A DNA stretch of 35,656 nt from an uncultured Oscillospiraceae bacterium (GCA_959601025.1 CAUGOD010000029.1:1-35656); one strand, 5' to 3'; shown: positions 7,944-17,033, numbered from the stretch's first letter. Notes: generated by a model from the letters alone, not told the origin. A program made the numbers and translations.

Positions 7944-9463
7944 GCAAGCAGGTTCGTACCCTGATTATCGCAGGGGTGGCGGTGTTGGCCCTGATCGGCC
8001 TTCTGCTGGGGCTGCTCTTCCTTCTTCCGGAGAAGGAGGGGGAGGAGTCTTCCACAACCGCCAGTTCCTCCACGATCACCATGCTCGACAAGTCGACCGA
8101 CGCGGACGGAAAAACCGTCAGTGATCCGGTGTCTAAGGTCGTTATCCGCCGGGGGGAGCTCGCCTATACCATCTCGCCGGATGAGGAGGGACAGTTGCTG
8201 GTAGAAGGGTTTGAGGACCTGCCGGTGAACACCTCGGCTCTCAGCACCCTGACCAGCAACCTCGCCACTATGACCGCCAGCCGGAAGGTGGCGGACAATG
8301 CCGAAAACGCGGCTGATTACGGCCTGGATGACCCGCAGGCGACGGCGGAAATCACCTATGCCGATGGGACGACCGCTACCGTCGAACTGGGAAATGAGAA
8401 TCCGGTGAAGGATGGGTATTATGTGCGGGTCAGCACCGACGAGGCGATTTATATCGCTGGAAGCGGGCTGAGCACGGTACTCCTGAAGAATCCGGAGGAC
8501 TATATCGGCACCTCGCTGATCACCGCGCCCGCAACGCGGGAGGACGACGAGAACGGACAGGCGATGGTGTACGGCATGAACCTGAGCGGAACGGTTCGCG
8601 CGGCGAAGCCCTTCTCCTTCCGGGTATATGAGGAGGGGGATCCCGCCGGTTTGTCGACGTTTACCTATGTCACTTCGTCACCGAAGGTGTATGGGGTCGA
8701 TCCGAGTGAGAGCGTGCAGTCCACCTTCAGCAGCGCCACCACACTGAGTGCGGTGAAGGCGGTCAAGGCGCATCCCACCGAGGAGGAGCGGAAGACCTAT
8801 GGCCTGGACGACCCCTATTCGGTCGGAGAGCTGACGCTGGCAATCCAAACCTCCAGTACCGATGACGACGGAAACACCTCCACGGTGTATTACAATAAGA
8901 CCACCCACACCATCCGGCTTGGCGGAAAGGACGAAGACGGCAATTATTACGCCCTGGTCGACGATTACGACGCGGTGTATACCATCAATCCTTCCTCCGT
9001 GGGCTGGGCGGAGGTTCAATACGGGGATATGCTGGGCAAATTCCTGTTTATGGCCAACATTACCGACGTGGCCTCCATCAGCGTTTCGGCCGATGGCAAG
9101 GAGACAACCTTCCAGCTGGAGCATTTCCCGGATGAAACCGAGAACGACGACAAGCTCAAGGTCACAGTGGACGGTACGGTATATCCGACCGGGGATTTCC
9201 GCACTCTGTATCAGATATTCATGCGGGTAGACCGGTACGGCGACACCGACAAAACGCCCTCCGGCGATCCGGACGTGACGTTCACCCTTAAGCCGATCGA
9301 CACATCGTCCAGCCCGGTCGTTGCCCGGTTCTATAAGCAGAGCGCGAGCATCTATCTCTGCCAGCTTGAAGGCGGCGACGCCTATACCGTCAAAGCCAGC
9401 GACGTGCAGAGAATGCTGAACCAGATGAACAATTATCTGGAGGGCAAGAAAGTCAACGACTGA
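7940..9463 (+). CDS. DUF4340 domain protein, membrane-anchored
   Basis: This 507-residue protein has one N-terminal membrane anchor (about 6-28) and a Ser/Thr-rich linker. Repeated DUF4340-type modules follow. They show the recurring pattern YGLDDPQATAEITYADG, LGNENPVKDGYYVRV and a second copy near residues 270-345 (YGLDDPYSVGELTLAI, LGGKDEDGNYYALV). The ATG at 7940 overlaps the preceding stop (ATGA), and AGGAGGA sits 7 nt upstream, so an earlier in-frame start is rejected. DUF4340 proteins regularly accompany GldG/ABC modules and probably form the extracytoplasmic part. The biochemical role is unknown. A strong terminator follows. Confidence 0.88.
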   Translation: MSKQVRTLIIAGVAVLALIGLLLGLLFLLPEKEGEESSTTASSSTITMLDKSTDADGKTVSDPVSKVVIRRGELAYTISPDEEGQLLVEGFEDLPVNTSALSTLTSNLATMTASRKVADNAENAADYGLDDPQATAEITYADGTTATVELGNENPVKDGYYVRVSTDEAIYIAGSGLSTVLLKNPEDYIGTSLITAPATREDDENGQAMVYGMNLSGTVRAAKPFSFRVYEEGDPAGLSTFTYVTSSPKVYGVDPSESVQSTFSSATTLSAVKAVKAHPTEEERKTYGLDDPYSVGELTLAIQTSSTDDDGNTSTVYYNKTTHTIRLGGKDEDGNYYALVDDYDAVYTINPSSVGWAEVQYGDMLGKFLFMANITDVASISVSADGKETTFQLEHFPDETENDDKLKVTVDGTVYPTGDFRTLYQIFMRVDRYGDTDKTPSGDPDVTFTLKPIDTSSSPVVARFYKQSASIYLCQLEGGDAYTVKASDVQRMLNQMNNYLEGKKVND

Positions 9464-9478
9464 CCCAACGACATAATA

Positions 9479-9515
9479 AAGCGGTCCGCAGAGTATTCTG
9501 CGGGCCGCTTTGCTG
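9479..9515 (+). terminator. Terminator of the Gld-like ABC operon
   Basis: A 14-bp stem (9479-9492 with 9497-9510, one T-G pair) and a 4-nt loop are followed by a short T-rich tail. It lies 15 bp after the DUF4340 stop. Confidence 0.8.
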
Positions 9516-9568
9516 TCAGAAGACGGAGAACTCTGCCGGAGGATTTTCTGTAGACTCTACCGGAGATT

Positions 9569-10039
9569 CTACCCCCTCGAACATTTTTCAGCGTCAATCG
9601 CCAGAACGACCATCAGCGCGTACAGGGCGTCGTTGGCGTCCTCAACGTCGATGGTGTAGGTGTCGGTGAAATGCAGCAGCTCCTTGCTCACGGAGGCCAC
9701 AAGGCGTCCGGCGATGTCATGGATCGTATAATCCCATTCCAAAATGTCGCCGGAAATGCTCCATCCGTTGAAGTCGATGGTATAGGAGGGCTGAAAAAGC
9801 CGGAAATCTTTGGCGATGCGTCCGACATACTGACCGCCCACATACAATTCAAATTTCGGCAGGAAGGTCATGACGACCTCTTTAACCGTCCCGACATGGC
9901 GGCCCTGCCGGTCCAGGATATGCAGGGTATGCCCCCAGCTGAGCTTTCCCTCCACTGTAAAAACCGTGTTGCCGCTCTCGTCGTAGATGTCGTAGCTGTC
10001 GAACCAGGAAAAGAACCGCTGTTTAAACAACAATCGCAA
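9569..10039 (-). CDS. LURP-one-related / Tubby-like beta-barrel protein
   Basis: This 156-residue protein carries the LURP-one/scramblase-like fold pattern. An N-terminal LLFKQRFFSWFDSYDIYDESG is followed by alternating beta strands (FTVEGKLSWGHTLHILD, GTVKEVVMTFLPKFELYVGG, YTIDFNGWSISGDILEWDY). The start is the TTG at 10039, because GGAGG lies 8 nt upstream of it. The frame continues upstream to 10141 but has no ribosome site there. Bacterial members (YxjI-like) are uncharacterised; membrane lipid or phosphoinositide-type binding is only suggested by the fold. The gene is monocistronic. Confidence 0.8.
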   Translation of the reverse strand: MRLLFKQRFFSWFDSYDIYDESGNTVFTVEGKLSWGHTLHILDRQGRHVGTVKEVVMTFLPKFELYVGGQYVGRIAKDFRLFQPSYTIDFNGWSISGDILEWDYTIHDIAGRLVASVSKELLHFTDTYTIDVEDANDALYALMVVLAIDAEKCSRG

Positions 10040-10111
10040 GATGAAATCCTCCTTTGTCGATGGATAGGACGCGCTCAAAAGGCACACGCCCGCCGCGTTT
10101 GCCGCGCTTTC

Positions 10112-10141
10112 ATTATATAGGGAAAGGGTCGGAAAAGGCAA
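10112..10141 (-). promoter_or_regulatory. Promoter of the LURP-one gene
   Basis: On the minus strand TTGCCT (10136-10141) is separated by 18 bp from a perfect TATAAT (10112-10117), about 75 bp before the TTG start. Confidence 0.55.
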
Positions 10142-10210
10142 CGGTTTTTTCTTTTTTTCAGCGGGGGAGCGCTCCTCCCCGAAATATTCCGTTCATTTTT
10201 GCTTCAAGGG

Positions 10211-10240
10211 TTGCGCTTTCCCGGCAGAGGGGGCTATAAT
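10211..10240 (+). promoter_or_regulatory. Promoter of the glycosyltransferase-ChrA/PgeF operon
   Basis: TTGCGC (10211-10216), an 18-bp spacer and a perfect TATAAT (10235-10240) lie about 125 bp before the TTG start at 10365. The gap 10040-10364 otherwise holds only this and the divergent promoter. Confidence 0.6.
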
Positions 10241-10364
10241 AACGAAATAGAGACGGTGCTGCCGTTCCTTTTGGAAACGCCGCCGGATGAACCAAGACGC
10301 AGCCGGGAAATCCGGCTGTCGCCGCTTTGCCGCCGTGTATGGCGGAAGGAGAGGTGGATACGCG

Positions 10365-12341
10365 TTGAAAGTCCTGATGATCCCTTCCTGGTATCCGACG
10401 CCGGGCGCACCGCTGCTTGGCACCTTTTATAAGGAGCAGGCGGAGGCGCTGGCTGAACGCGGCTTTGAGGTCGCGGTCGCCCATGTCAGCGTGGGAAACG
10501 ATTTTCATCCCGGCCATAACGGCGTCCGCCGGGAGATGGTGAACGGGGTGCTGACCTATACCTATACCCGTCCCAACCTCACCCCCCGCTGGGAACGGGG
10601 ACGCTGCTTCCAGCGTTCCAGGATGCTGGAAGCGTTATACCGCCGGATCGAAAAGGAATGGGGCCGGCCGGACGTGGTCAACCTGCGTTCCTCCCTGCAC
10701 GGGTACGAGGCGATCGCCCTCTGCAGAAAGCATCATTTGCCGCTGTTTTTTATGGAGCATTCCTCGTATGTTCTCACCGAACCGGCGGACAGCCCGGCGC
10801 TTCGCCGCCTTCACGCCGTGATGAAGGCGGCGCGGGTGAACGCCTGCGTGAGCGGCGCGCTGAAGGAGGTTATGGAACCGGCCGGGGAGACCCGGATCAT
10901 TCCCGATCCGGTGGACGGCCGGGTATTCGCCCCGGCGGAGAAGGCCGCAAAGCGGGACGAGGCTCCGGCATCGGATATGGCGGAAACACCGTTTGTATTC
11001 CGTGCGATGGGACAGCTTCGGCCGATCAAGGGCTACGACACCCTGATCCGGGCCTTTGCCCGGCTGCGGGAGAGGGAATCCCGGGATTCCCGCCCCGCCG
11101 TGCTGGAGATTGCCGGCGTTGGAGGGCAGCAGGACGCGCTGCAGACGTTGATTGACGAGCTGGGCCTGTCCGATTCCTGCCGTCTGGTTGGGGCGGTTCC
11201 CCGGGAGCAGGCGGCGGATTATATGAATGGCTGCGACTGTTTCGTCTGCTCCTCCCGGGTGGAAACCCTTTCCTGTGTGCTCAACGAAGCGGCGGCCTGC
11301 GGTAAGCCGGTGATCAGCACCCGCTGCGGCGGCCCCTTGGATATCGTGACCGAGGAAATTGGCCTTTTAACGCCGGTGGATGATCCCGAGGCCATGGCGC
11401 AGGCGATGCGCTCCATGCGGGATACGATCGGGCAATACGACCCCGCCCGCATCCGGGCATTGACCCTGGAGCGTTTCGGCCGGGACACGGTGGTGGACCG
11501 CCTGGCGCAGGCCTGCCGGGACGCCGCGGTGGACGGGAAAGATAAAAACAATAAAAACAGCGAAAAGGGAGGAGCCGTCGGCCCTTTTGAGCCGCCGGAG
11601 GGGGAGAATAGGGCGGAGGTTCCCTCTCCGGATAAACCGAACGCGGACGGCGCGACGCCTGGCCCACCGGCAAGACGGACGGACACGCGGAAGCTGCTGG
11701 CTATTTTTGGGGAGACTCTGAAGATCGGGCTGGTCACTATCGGCGGCGGTTATGCGATGATCTCCCTGATCAGCGAATGTTACGCCCGCAAGCGCCGCTG
11801 GCTCGACGAGGAGGAGATGATCGACGCGCTGGCTGTCGCCCAGTCCCTGCCCGGGCCGATCGGGCTGAACGCCTCGGTGATGGCGGGCTACCGTGCGGCC
11901 GGGGTGAAGGGCGGGCTGCTCGCGGGGCTGGGGATGACGCTGCCTCCTCTGTTTGTGATGTCGGTAATCGCCGCGTGCTATACCTGGTTTCGCGCCAACC
12001 CCTATGTCGCAGCGGCGATGGAAGGAATTCAGGCCTGCGTGTGCGGTCTGCTTGCCTGGGCGACCGTTTCGCTCGGAAGGGCGGCGATCGTGGGGGTGGA
12101 TTCTATTGGGGAAAGCGTTCCTCCGCCGTCCGCCGGAGACGAACACCAGCAGAAGGAGGAAACGTTGCTTTCCCGGCGGAAACGGCGGATACGGTGCGCC
12201 TGGACGTCGCTGGTTTTTGCCGGCGCGCTGGCGGCGGCCCTGCTGACCCGTTTGGACGCGGTGCTCCTGATCCTCGCTGGTTTGCTGCTCGGGCTTGTTG
12301 TCCACGCGGTCTCCTCCCTGGCCGGAAGGAGAGTCGCCTGA
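10365..12341 (+). CDS. GT4 glycosyltransferase fused to N-terminal chromate transporter half (ChrA)
   Basis: This single 658-residue frame joins two proteins. Residues 1 to about 388 are a family 4 glycosyltransferase. It starts with VLMIPSWYPTPGAPLLGTF, has the EX7E element in VETLSCVLNEAA, and continues GKPVISTRCGGP. A Pro/Glu/Lys-rich linker follows (about 388-442). Residues 443-658 are a ChrA half-transporter with IGGGYAM, the SLPGPIG motif and about five membrane helices. The TTG at 10365 has GGAGAGG upstream. I see no stop and no in-frame ATG, GTG or TTG across the linker except a GTG at 11528, before the linker. The fusion therefore looks translated as one chain. The second half-transporter follows with an overlap. 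A stop-loss or sequencing error at the old gene boundary is the alternative. Confidence 0.8.
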   Translation: MKVLMIPSWYPTPGAPLLGTFYKEQAEALAERGFEVAVAHVSVGNDFHPGHNGVRREMVNGVLTYTYTRPNLTPRWERGRCFQRSRMLEALYRRIEKEWGRPDVVNLRSSLHGYEAIALCRKHHLPLFFMEHSSYVLTEPADSPALRRLHAVMKAARVNACVSGALKEVMEPAGETRIIPDPVDGRVFAPAEKAAKRDEAPASDMAETPFVFRAMGQLRPIKGYDTLIRAFARLRERESRDSRPAVLEIAGVGGQQDALQTLIDELGLSDSCRLVGAVPREQAADYMNGCDCFVCSSRVETLSCVLNEAAACGKPVISTRCGGPLDIVTEEIGLLTPVDDPEAMAQAMRSMRDTIGQYDPARIRALTLERFGRDTVVDRLAQACRDAAVDGKDKNNKNSEKGGAVGPFEPPEGENRAEVPSPDKPNADGATPGPPARRTDTRKLLAIFGETLKIGLVTIGGGYAMISLISECYARKRRWLDEEEMIDALAVAQSLPGPIGLNASVMAGYRAAGVKGGLLAGLGMTLPPLFVMSVIAACYTWFRANPYVAAAMEGIQACVCGLLAWATVSLGRAAIVGVDSIGESVPPPSAGDEHQQKEETLLSRRKRRIRCAWTSLVFAGALAAALLTRLDAVLLILAGLLLGLVVHAVSSLAGRRVA

Positions 12342-12916
12342 TGCTGTACTGGCAGCTTTTCTGGACGTTTTTGAAAATCGGCGCGCTGTCCTTCGGCGGG
12401 GGCATGGCGATGCTTCCCCTCATCCAGCAGGAGATGGCGGCGACCGGCTGGATGACGGCGGCCGAAGTGTCCGATATCGTCGCTATATCCCAGATGACGC
12501 CCGGCCCGCTCGCCATCAACGCCGCCACCTTTGCGGGGACACGGGCGGGCGGCGTTTTGGGCGCGGTGGTGGCCACGATCGGGGTGACCCTGCCCAGTCT
12601 GCTCCTGTCCCTGCTGGCGGCGCGGTTCTTTTTTGCCGTGCGGGACAGTAAGCTGGTGAGGGCGGGGATGACCGGCATCCGGCCCGCCGTGGCCGGGATG
12701 GTGGGGGCGACCGCGCTGAATATGCTTTTTCTCACCGTGGCGGGCTCCGAGCTGCCCAACCTGCTGGGCGGCGCTCCGGTGCGGTTCAGCGCTTTTGGCC
12801 TGTTGCTTGCTGTGCTTACCTTTCTCCTGCTCTGGCGGAAGGTCTCTCCGGTGCTGCTGATTATCCTCTCGGGGGTGGCGAGCGTGCTGCGATATGTGGT
12901 GATACAGAATCTATAA
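12341..12916 (+). CDS. chrA: Chromate transporter half-protein ChrA, second subunit
   Basis: This 191-residue membrane protein belongs to the CHR family. It has the signature near residues 12-25 (KIGALSFGGGMAML), the MTPGPLAINAATF motif and about six hydrophobic segments. Half-size CHR proteins in Firmicutes work in pairs encoded side by side; the partner here is the C-terminal domain of the preceding fusion. Its ATG shares a base with the upstream TGA, so translation is coupled. The family exports chromate or related anions in characterised cases. The substrate in this organism is not evident and may be another oxyanion. Confidence 0.88.
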   Translation: MLYWQLFWTFLKIGALSFGGGMAMLPLIQQEMAATGWMTAAEVSDIVAISQMTPGPLAINAATFAGTRAGGVLGAVVATIGVTLPSLLLSLLAARFFFAVRDSKLVRAGMTGIRPAVAGMVGATALNMLFLTVAGSELPNLLGGAPVRFSAFGLLLAVLTFLLLWRKVSPVLLIILSGVASVLRYVVIQNL

Positions 12917-12964
12917 CCGGAAAAGCCGAACCGAATCGACAACCAAGGAAAGGACGATGGCTGC

Positions 12965-13840
12965 ATGACGTTCCCGGAAAGCCGGACGCTGGCGCTTCAT
13001 ATTACAAAAGATCCTCTCGGCGATATCCCGTATTATACCTTCCCCTCCTTTGATGCGTTTCCCTTTGTCCGTCATGGGTTCTCTACCCGGCTGGGGGGAG
13101 TAAGCGGCGGGGATTGCGAAAGCATGAACCTGAGCTACAGCCGGGGAGACGATCCGGCGGCGGTCCGGGAAAATTTTGAACGGTTCTGCGGGGCGATCGG
13201 GGTGGCGGCGAAAAATGTCGTGGTTTCCGCGCAGGAGCACCATACCACGATCCGGAATGTGACCGCGGCCGACCGGGGACGGGGCGTGACCCGTGAGAAA
13301 GGGTATGCCGATATCGACGGCCTGCTGACCGACGAGCCGGATGTGGCGCTCTGCACCCAGTACGCCGACTGTGTGCCCCTGTTTTTCCTCGACCCGATCC
13401 GCCGGGTGGTGGGGACATCCCATGCCGGCTGGAAGGGGACGGCCGCTCGGATCGGTGCGGCGACGGTGGAACGGATGCGCCGGGATTACGGCTGCCGGCG
13501 GGAGGATATCCTCGCCGGAATCGGTCCCTCCATCGGTTTTTGCTGCTTTGAGGTGGACGCGCCGGTATACGAGACATTCGCCGGCATGGAGGAGACGGAT
13601 CACCGTTGCTGGTCGGAGGATGGAAACGGAAAATATCATGTCGATCTGTGGGAGATCAACCGTCGGATTTTGCTGGCGGCCGGCCTGTCCCCGGACAATA
13701 TCACCGTGACTGACCTGTGTACCCGCTGTCGCCCCGACGTTTTCTGGTCCCACCGGGCGACCGGAGGACGGCGGGGGAATATGGGGGCCTTTATTTCTCT
13801 GGCTGCCGCCCCGGCCGCTGCCCTGGCCGCCGGACGCTGA
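12965..13840 (+). CDS. pgeF: PgeF/YfiH family laccase-domain protein
   Basis: This 291-residue protein of the multicopper polyphenol oxidase/YfiH family is full length. It contains RHGFSTRLGGVS (37-48), a histidine pair in QEHHTT (92-93), YADC (C136), SHAGWKGT (H153) and GIGPSIGFCCFEV. Those Cys/His residues form the conserved metal-binding site. Members act as peptidoglycan editing factor in E. coli, and as purine nucleoside phosphorylase/adenosine deaminase in studied homologues. The start has AAGGAAAGGACG upstream. It sits 48 bp after chrA and 72 bp before the CmpB-type gene, probably in the same operon. Confidence 0.93.
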   Translation: MTFPESRTLALHITKDPLGDIPYYTFPSFDAFPFVRHGFSTRLGGVSGGDCESMNLSYSRGDDPAAVRENFERFCGAIGVAAKNVVVSAQEHHTTIRNVTAADRGRGVTREKGYADIDGLLTDEPDVALCTQYADCVPLFFLDPIRRVVGTSHAGWKGTAARIGAATVERMRRDYGCRREDILAGIGPSIGFCCFEVDAPVYETFAGMEETDHRCWSEDGNGKYHVDLWEINRRILLAAGLSPDNITVTDLCTRCRPDVFWSHRATGGRRGNMGAFISLAAAPAAALAAGR

Positions 13841-13912
13841 TCCGGATTCAGGATATAAAAGCAAACCGCCGCCCGGAGCTCTGCCGGACGGCGCAAAGGA
13901 GTCGATGAACCG

Positions 13913-14872
13913 ATGCCCTACCCGTTGGTGGACATGATCCTGTATTTTTTCATCTACAGCTTCTGCGGCTGGGTGATGGAAACCGTCCTCTGTTCCTATA
14001 ACGAGCGGCATTTTGTAAACCGCGGTTTCCTGAACGGGCCGATCTGTCCGATCTACGGCTGCGGCGTGCTGCTGATGCTGATTCTTTTGATCCCGGTGCG
14101 GGACGGGGTAGACACTCTTTTCCTGGCCCTGCCGGTGGTGTTTCTCGCCGGGGCGGCGCTCGCCTCAGCGGTGGAGTATTTCACCTCCTGGGCGATGGAG
14201 AAGCTGTTTCACGCCCGGTGGTGGGATTACTCCCAGCATCGCTTTAACCTGAACGGCCGGATCTGTTTACATATTTCCTTGGCATGGGGCGGGCTGGCAA
14301 CGGTATTCATCTATTGGGTGCAGCCGTTTTTTGAAAGGCTGGTCGCCTGGTTGTATGGGGCGGCGGGCTGGCTGCCCTCTTTGCTGGCGGGCGGGCTGGG
14401 GGCGCTGTTCCTCGCCGACCTCGCCGTGTCGGTTCATGTCGCGCGGGCCATCGGGAACAAGCTGGAACAGCTGGATAAGTGGGCCGAGCTGATCCGCGAG
14501 CATCTGGAAAGCATCGAGCTTCCGTCCAAGGAGGCGGTGATCGGCAGGCTGGAGGAAGCGTATGCGAAATACGCCCTGCACAGCGAACGGCGCGCCGCCG
14601 AGCGGAGAGACCGGATGGCGGAATGGCGAGCGCTCCCGGAGGAGGACCTCCGCCGCCGGCTGGCCGACGCGGCCGACGAGCTGAAGCGGAAACGGACGGA
14701 CGCGATTGCCAGCACCCGTTCGCTCCAGCGCCGGATGCTCAGCGCCTTCCCGCACATGGATCGGCGGGGAAAAACCTCCGCCACCCGCGACCTGCGGGAG
14801 TATTGGAAGGCCCAGTGGGAGAAAAAGCGGGGGAAGAAGGAAGCCAATACGTCGCAAAACGAGGAAAAATAA
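13913..14872 (+). CDS. CmpB-type membrane protein (putative ABC-transporter type IV)
   Basis: This 319-residue protein opens with the family hallmark FFIYSFCGWVMET and VNRGFLNGPICPIYGCG. Helices follow to about residue 180, including the WDYSQHRFNLNGRICL segment typical of PF06541. A charged, probably coiled-coil cytoplasmic tail (about 185-319) with many Arg/Glu/Lys residues comes last. An AAAGGAG lies 12 nt before the ATG. Function is unknown despite the family name. It is the last gene of the plus-strand operon. It ends 14 bp from the convergent nuclease gene, with no clear terminator between them. Confidence 0.85.
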   Translation: MPYPLVDMILYFFIYSFCGWVMETVLCSYNERHFVNRGFLNGPICPIYGCGVLLMLILLIPVRDGVDTLFLALPVVFLAGAALASAVEYFTSWAMEKLFHARWWDYSQHRFNLNGRICLHISLAWGGLATVFIYWVQPFFERLVAWLYGAAGWLPSLLAGGLGALFLADLAVSVHVARAIGNKLEQLDKWAELIREHLESIELPSKEAVIGRLEEAYAKYALHSERRAAERRDRMAEWRALPEEDLRRRLADAADELKRKRTDAIASTRSLQRRMLSAFPHMDRRGKTSATRDLREYWKAQWEKKRGKKEANTSQNEEK

Positions 14873-14886
14873 CGGGGAAATTCCGA

Positions 14887-16023
14887 TTATATGTCGCTTT
14901 TGCGGCGGTTACAGTCGGCGCAGCGCATTTTGCAGTTGTCTGAAGTCGTATGCCCGCCTTTGCTCCAGGGCGTAATATGGTCGCCCTGCATTTCCTCGAA
15001 CGAAAAGGGCTGTTTGCAGTCCGGACAGACGCCGTTTTGTCGCTCGTAGGCTTCCCTTTTCTGCTTTTCCGTAAAGGCGCGGATATTCAAATGACGTTCC
15101 TCGCGGGTTAAAACATAAGCATAAATCCCCTTTTTGTTGGTTACGTCGTCGTCCATCATGAGGACTTTTATTTCCCGTTCCAGCCGGTCGGGGTCTAACG
15201 CCGCATCTTTGAACGCGTTGTAAAGCAGGCCCCATTCGAGGCCCTTCATTTCCTTGCGTCTGACGGGAAAGATGGTCTGAACCCACTCGACGACGCGCTT
15301 GAAATAAATCCAGATTTGGTTGGCGTTTTCGTCGTGCTGATGAAGCGCCATATATTCCTCGACGGTGTTCAGGCCATCTCGGGCGGAAATCCATTCGATT
15401 GCCGTTTCCAGATATTCCTGGCGAAGCGGAGAACCGTTCATATAGTCCTTTGCCATGTGATAGGCGGCGCAGTTGGGCTTGGAGAAATGCAGCTTTGCGT
15501 CCGACAGCCAGGGGCCGGTATAAGAGGTATTCCGCAGTTCCTGCGGGGACAATACCTTGCCCGCAATGTTGATGATTTTGAACCAGTCCAGCACCTCGGA
15601 CGGCGTTCCATCGCAGATGTAAACATCCAGCGCATAATCCAGGATTTTCCGCTTCTGATCGGCTTGCAGGTTGAAGAAGTAAAGGTTATCGACGGAATAG
15701 CACTGTTCATAGCTTTTGCGGTTTGCCTCCTCCTTTGCCGCCGCGTAGCGGCAGATGGAAATGGTGCGCTGCTGGCCGTCCATCAGCTCATATCGCCCAT
15801 CTCCGGCTTTTGCCCAATACATCACGTTGAGGGGAAAGCCCTTTTTGACAGAACGAATTACCTCGTCCCGGTCCCTGGCGGGATAGATATACTCCCGCTG
15901 ATAAGCAGGGCGCACGTCCAGTCCGCCGCCATAGGCTACGACGCCCTCGACGCCGTCGGCTCCTTTTTCCTCATAGCCGTCAATCAGTTCCCGGATAGTT
16001 ACCTGTATACGGTTGATGTTCAT
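14887..16023 (-). CDS. DUF262-HNH endonuclease, likely restriction partner of the adjacent methylase
   Basis: This 378-residue protein has two parts. The N-terminal DUF262 (GmrSD/ParB-like) domain shows RPAYQREYIY (38-47) and the hallmark DGQQR (82-86), linked in relatives to NTP hydrolysis. A helical middle region follows. The C-terminal HNH nuclease has CPDC (C333, C336), DH (348-349), H358, N363 and CADCN (C368, C371, N372), so four cysteines for zinc and an H-N-N catalytic set. The ATG overlaps the methylase stop by 4 bp (ATGA), tying the two products together. Base composition looks less GC-rich than the flanks, suggesting transfer. It could cut unmodified sites (restriction) or modified foreign DNA (type IV-like). 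Confidence 0.85.
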   Translation of the reverse strand: MNINRIQVTIRELIDGYEEKGADGVEGVVAYGGGLDVRPAYQREYIYPARDRDEVIRSVKKGFPLNVMYWAKAGDGRYELMDGQQRTISICRYAAAKEEANRKSYEQCYSVDNLYFFNLQADQKRKILDYALDVYICDGTPSEVLDWFKIINIAGKVLSPQELRNTSYTGPWLSDAKLHFSKPNCAAYHMAKDYMNGSPLRQEYLETAIEWISARDGLNTVEEYMALHQHDENANQIWIYFKRVVEWVQTIFPVRRKEMKGLEWGLLYNAFKDAALDPDRLEREIKVLMMDDDVTNKKGIYAYVLTREERHLNIRAFTEKQKREAYERQNGVCPDCKQPFSFEEMQGDHITPWSKGGHTTSDNCKMRCADCNRRKSDI

Positions 16024-17033
16024 GCGCCCTCACCTGCCTTTTTGGAATTTCTATTTCGGATTGCGATTCTCTTATATCTGGATTTTCCATCCACAACAGG
16101 CTTTGCTAAATCAAGATCATTTGTGATAGATCCGCCATCGAATTTTCCCAATATTTCAAACTGTTCCGGACAGTGATAGGCCAGATATGTAATTGGAACA
16201 CCTAGGATTTTATCTGTATCCCCAGGAATTTCACTGTACCGCTCGCAATCAATCGCATCATATGTTTCATAAGCCGGGTACTTTTCCGGTGTGTAGCGCA
16301 TATACAAATCCAGCGGTTGGTGCCGTTTTTCAATATCCATGTTGGTAAACCAGCAGATATTGCCCATGCGCCGCCATTTTTGACCGTGTTCGTCTATTTT
16401 GAAATCTGTTTGTTTTTCCTCGTAATAATCCGGGACACGGAACCAAAAGTGGCCGCTGTTGCAACCGAGCCACATTTTCTCGTCTTTAAAGTAGTGAAAA
16501 ATTTCCTTGAATGTGATATGGTTCATATTTCCCAATACAAGGAACAGCTTTCCGCTGTTTACCATCAACGGCAGATACTCCTTCATCAGGGAAAAAGGCG
16601 GGTTCGTGACCACGATATCGCATTCCTCGAGCAGAGCCAGGCATTCGGGGGAACGAAAGTCGCCGTTTCCCTCCAAAGGCGTTTTCACATAATCCGGCAG
16701 CCGGATTTGTTCGCCCCTGTCGTTGCTGACAATCTCAAATTTGTAGCTGGGCTTGTTCGCCTCATAATGGGTGGTAATTAGCTTTTTAATGCCAAGCTGT
16801 GAAAAATTCAACTGGAAATAGCGAAAAAAATTGCTGGTGTAGCCGCCCAGGCCGTCTCCAAAATGATCTTGACCATCCTCGCCGACGGCCGGGTCGTCCG
16901 CGTTGCAGAATACGATCTTGTCCTTGAAATAGGAACGGTAGTGGCGCAGTTCATCTTCAATCGTGGAAAGCTGCGTATAGAATTCATCCGTCTTTCCGGC
17001 CCGCGACATACGAAGATTACTATTGCCAGGCAT
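16020..17033 (-). CDS. EcoRI-family adenine-specific DNA methyltransferase
   Basis: This 337-residue protein matches the EcoRI_methylase family (PF13651): DEFYTQ (16-21), VFCNADDP (41-48), SNFFRYF (67-73) and the catalytic motif NPPF (144-147) for N6-adenine methylation. The chosen start is ATG 17033, because GGAGG lies 8 nt upstream. The in-frame ATG at 17048 overlaps that Shine-Dalgarno and is rejected. It is first in a two-gene operon with the DUF262-HNH gene. M.EcoRI modifies GAATTC, but the specificity here cannot be read from sequence. No EcoRI-type endonuclease gene is seen, so the DUF262-HNH protein probably takes its place. Confidence 0.88.
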   Translation of the reverse strand: MPGNSNLRMSRAGKTDEFYTQLSTIEDELRHYRSYFKDKIVFCNADDPAVGEDGQDHFGDGLGGYTSNFFRYFQLNFSQLGIKKLITTHYEANKPSYKFEIVSNDRGEQIRLPDYVKTPLEGNGDFRSPECLALLEECDIVVTNPPFSLMKEYLPLMVNSGKLFLVLGNMNHITFKEIFHYFKDEKMWLGCNSGHFWFRVPDYYEEKQTDFKIDEHGQKWRRMGNICWFTNMDIEKRHQPLDLYMRYTPEKYPAYETYDAIDCERYSEIPGDTDKILGVPITYLAYHCPEQFEILGKFDGGSITNDLDLAKPVVDGKSRYKRIAIRNRNSKKAGEGA

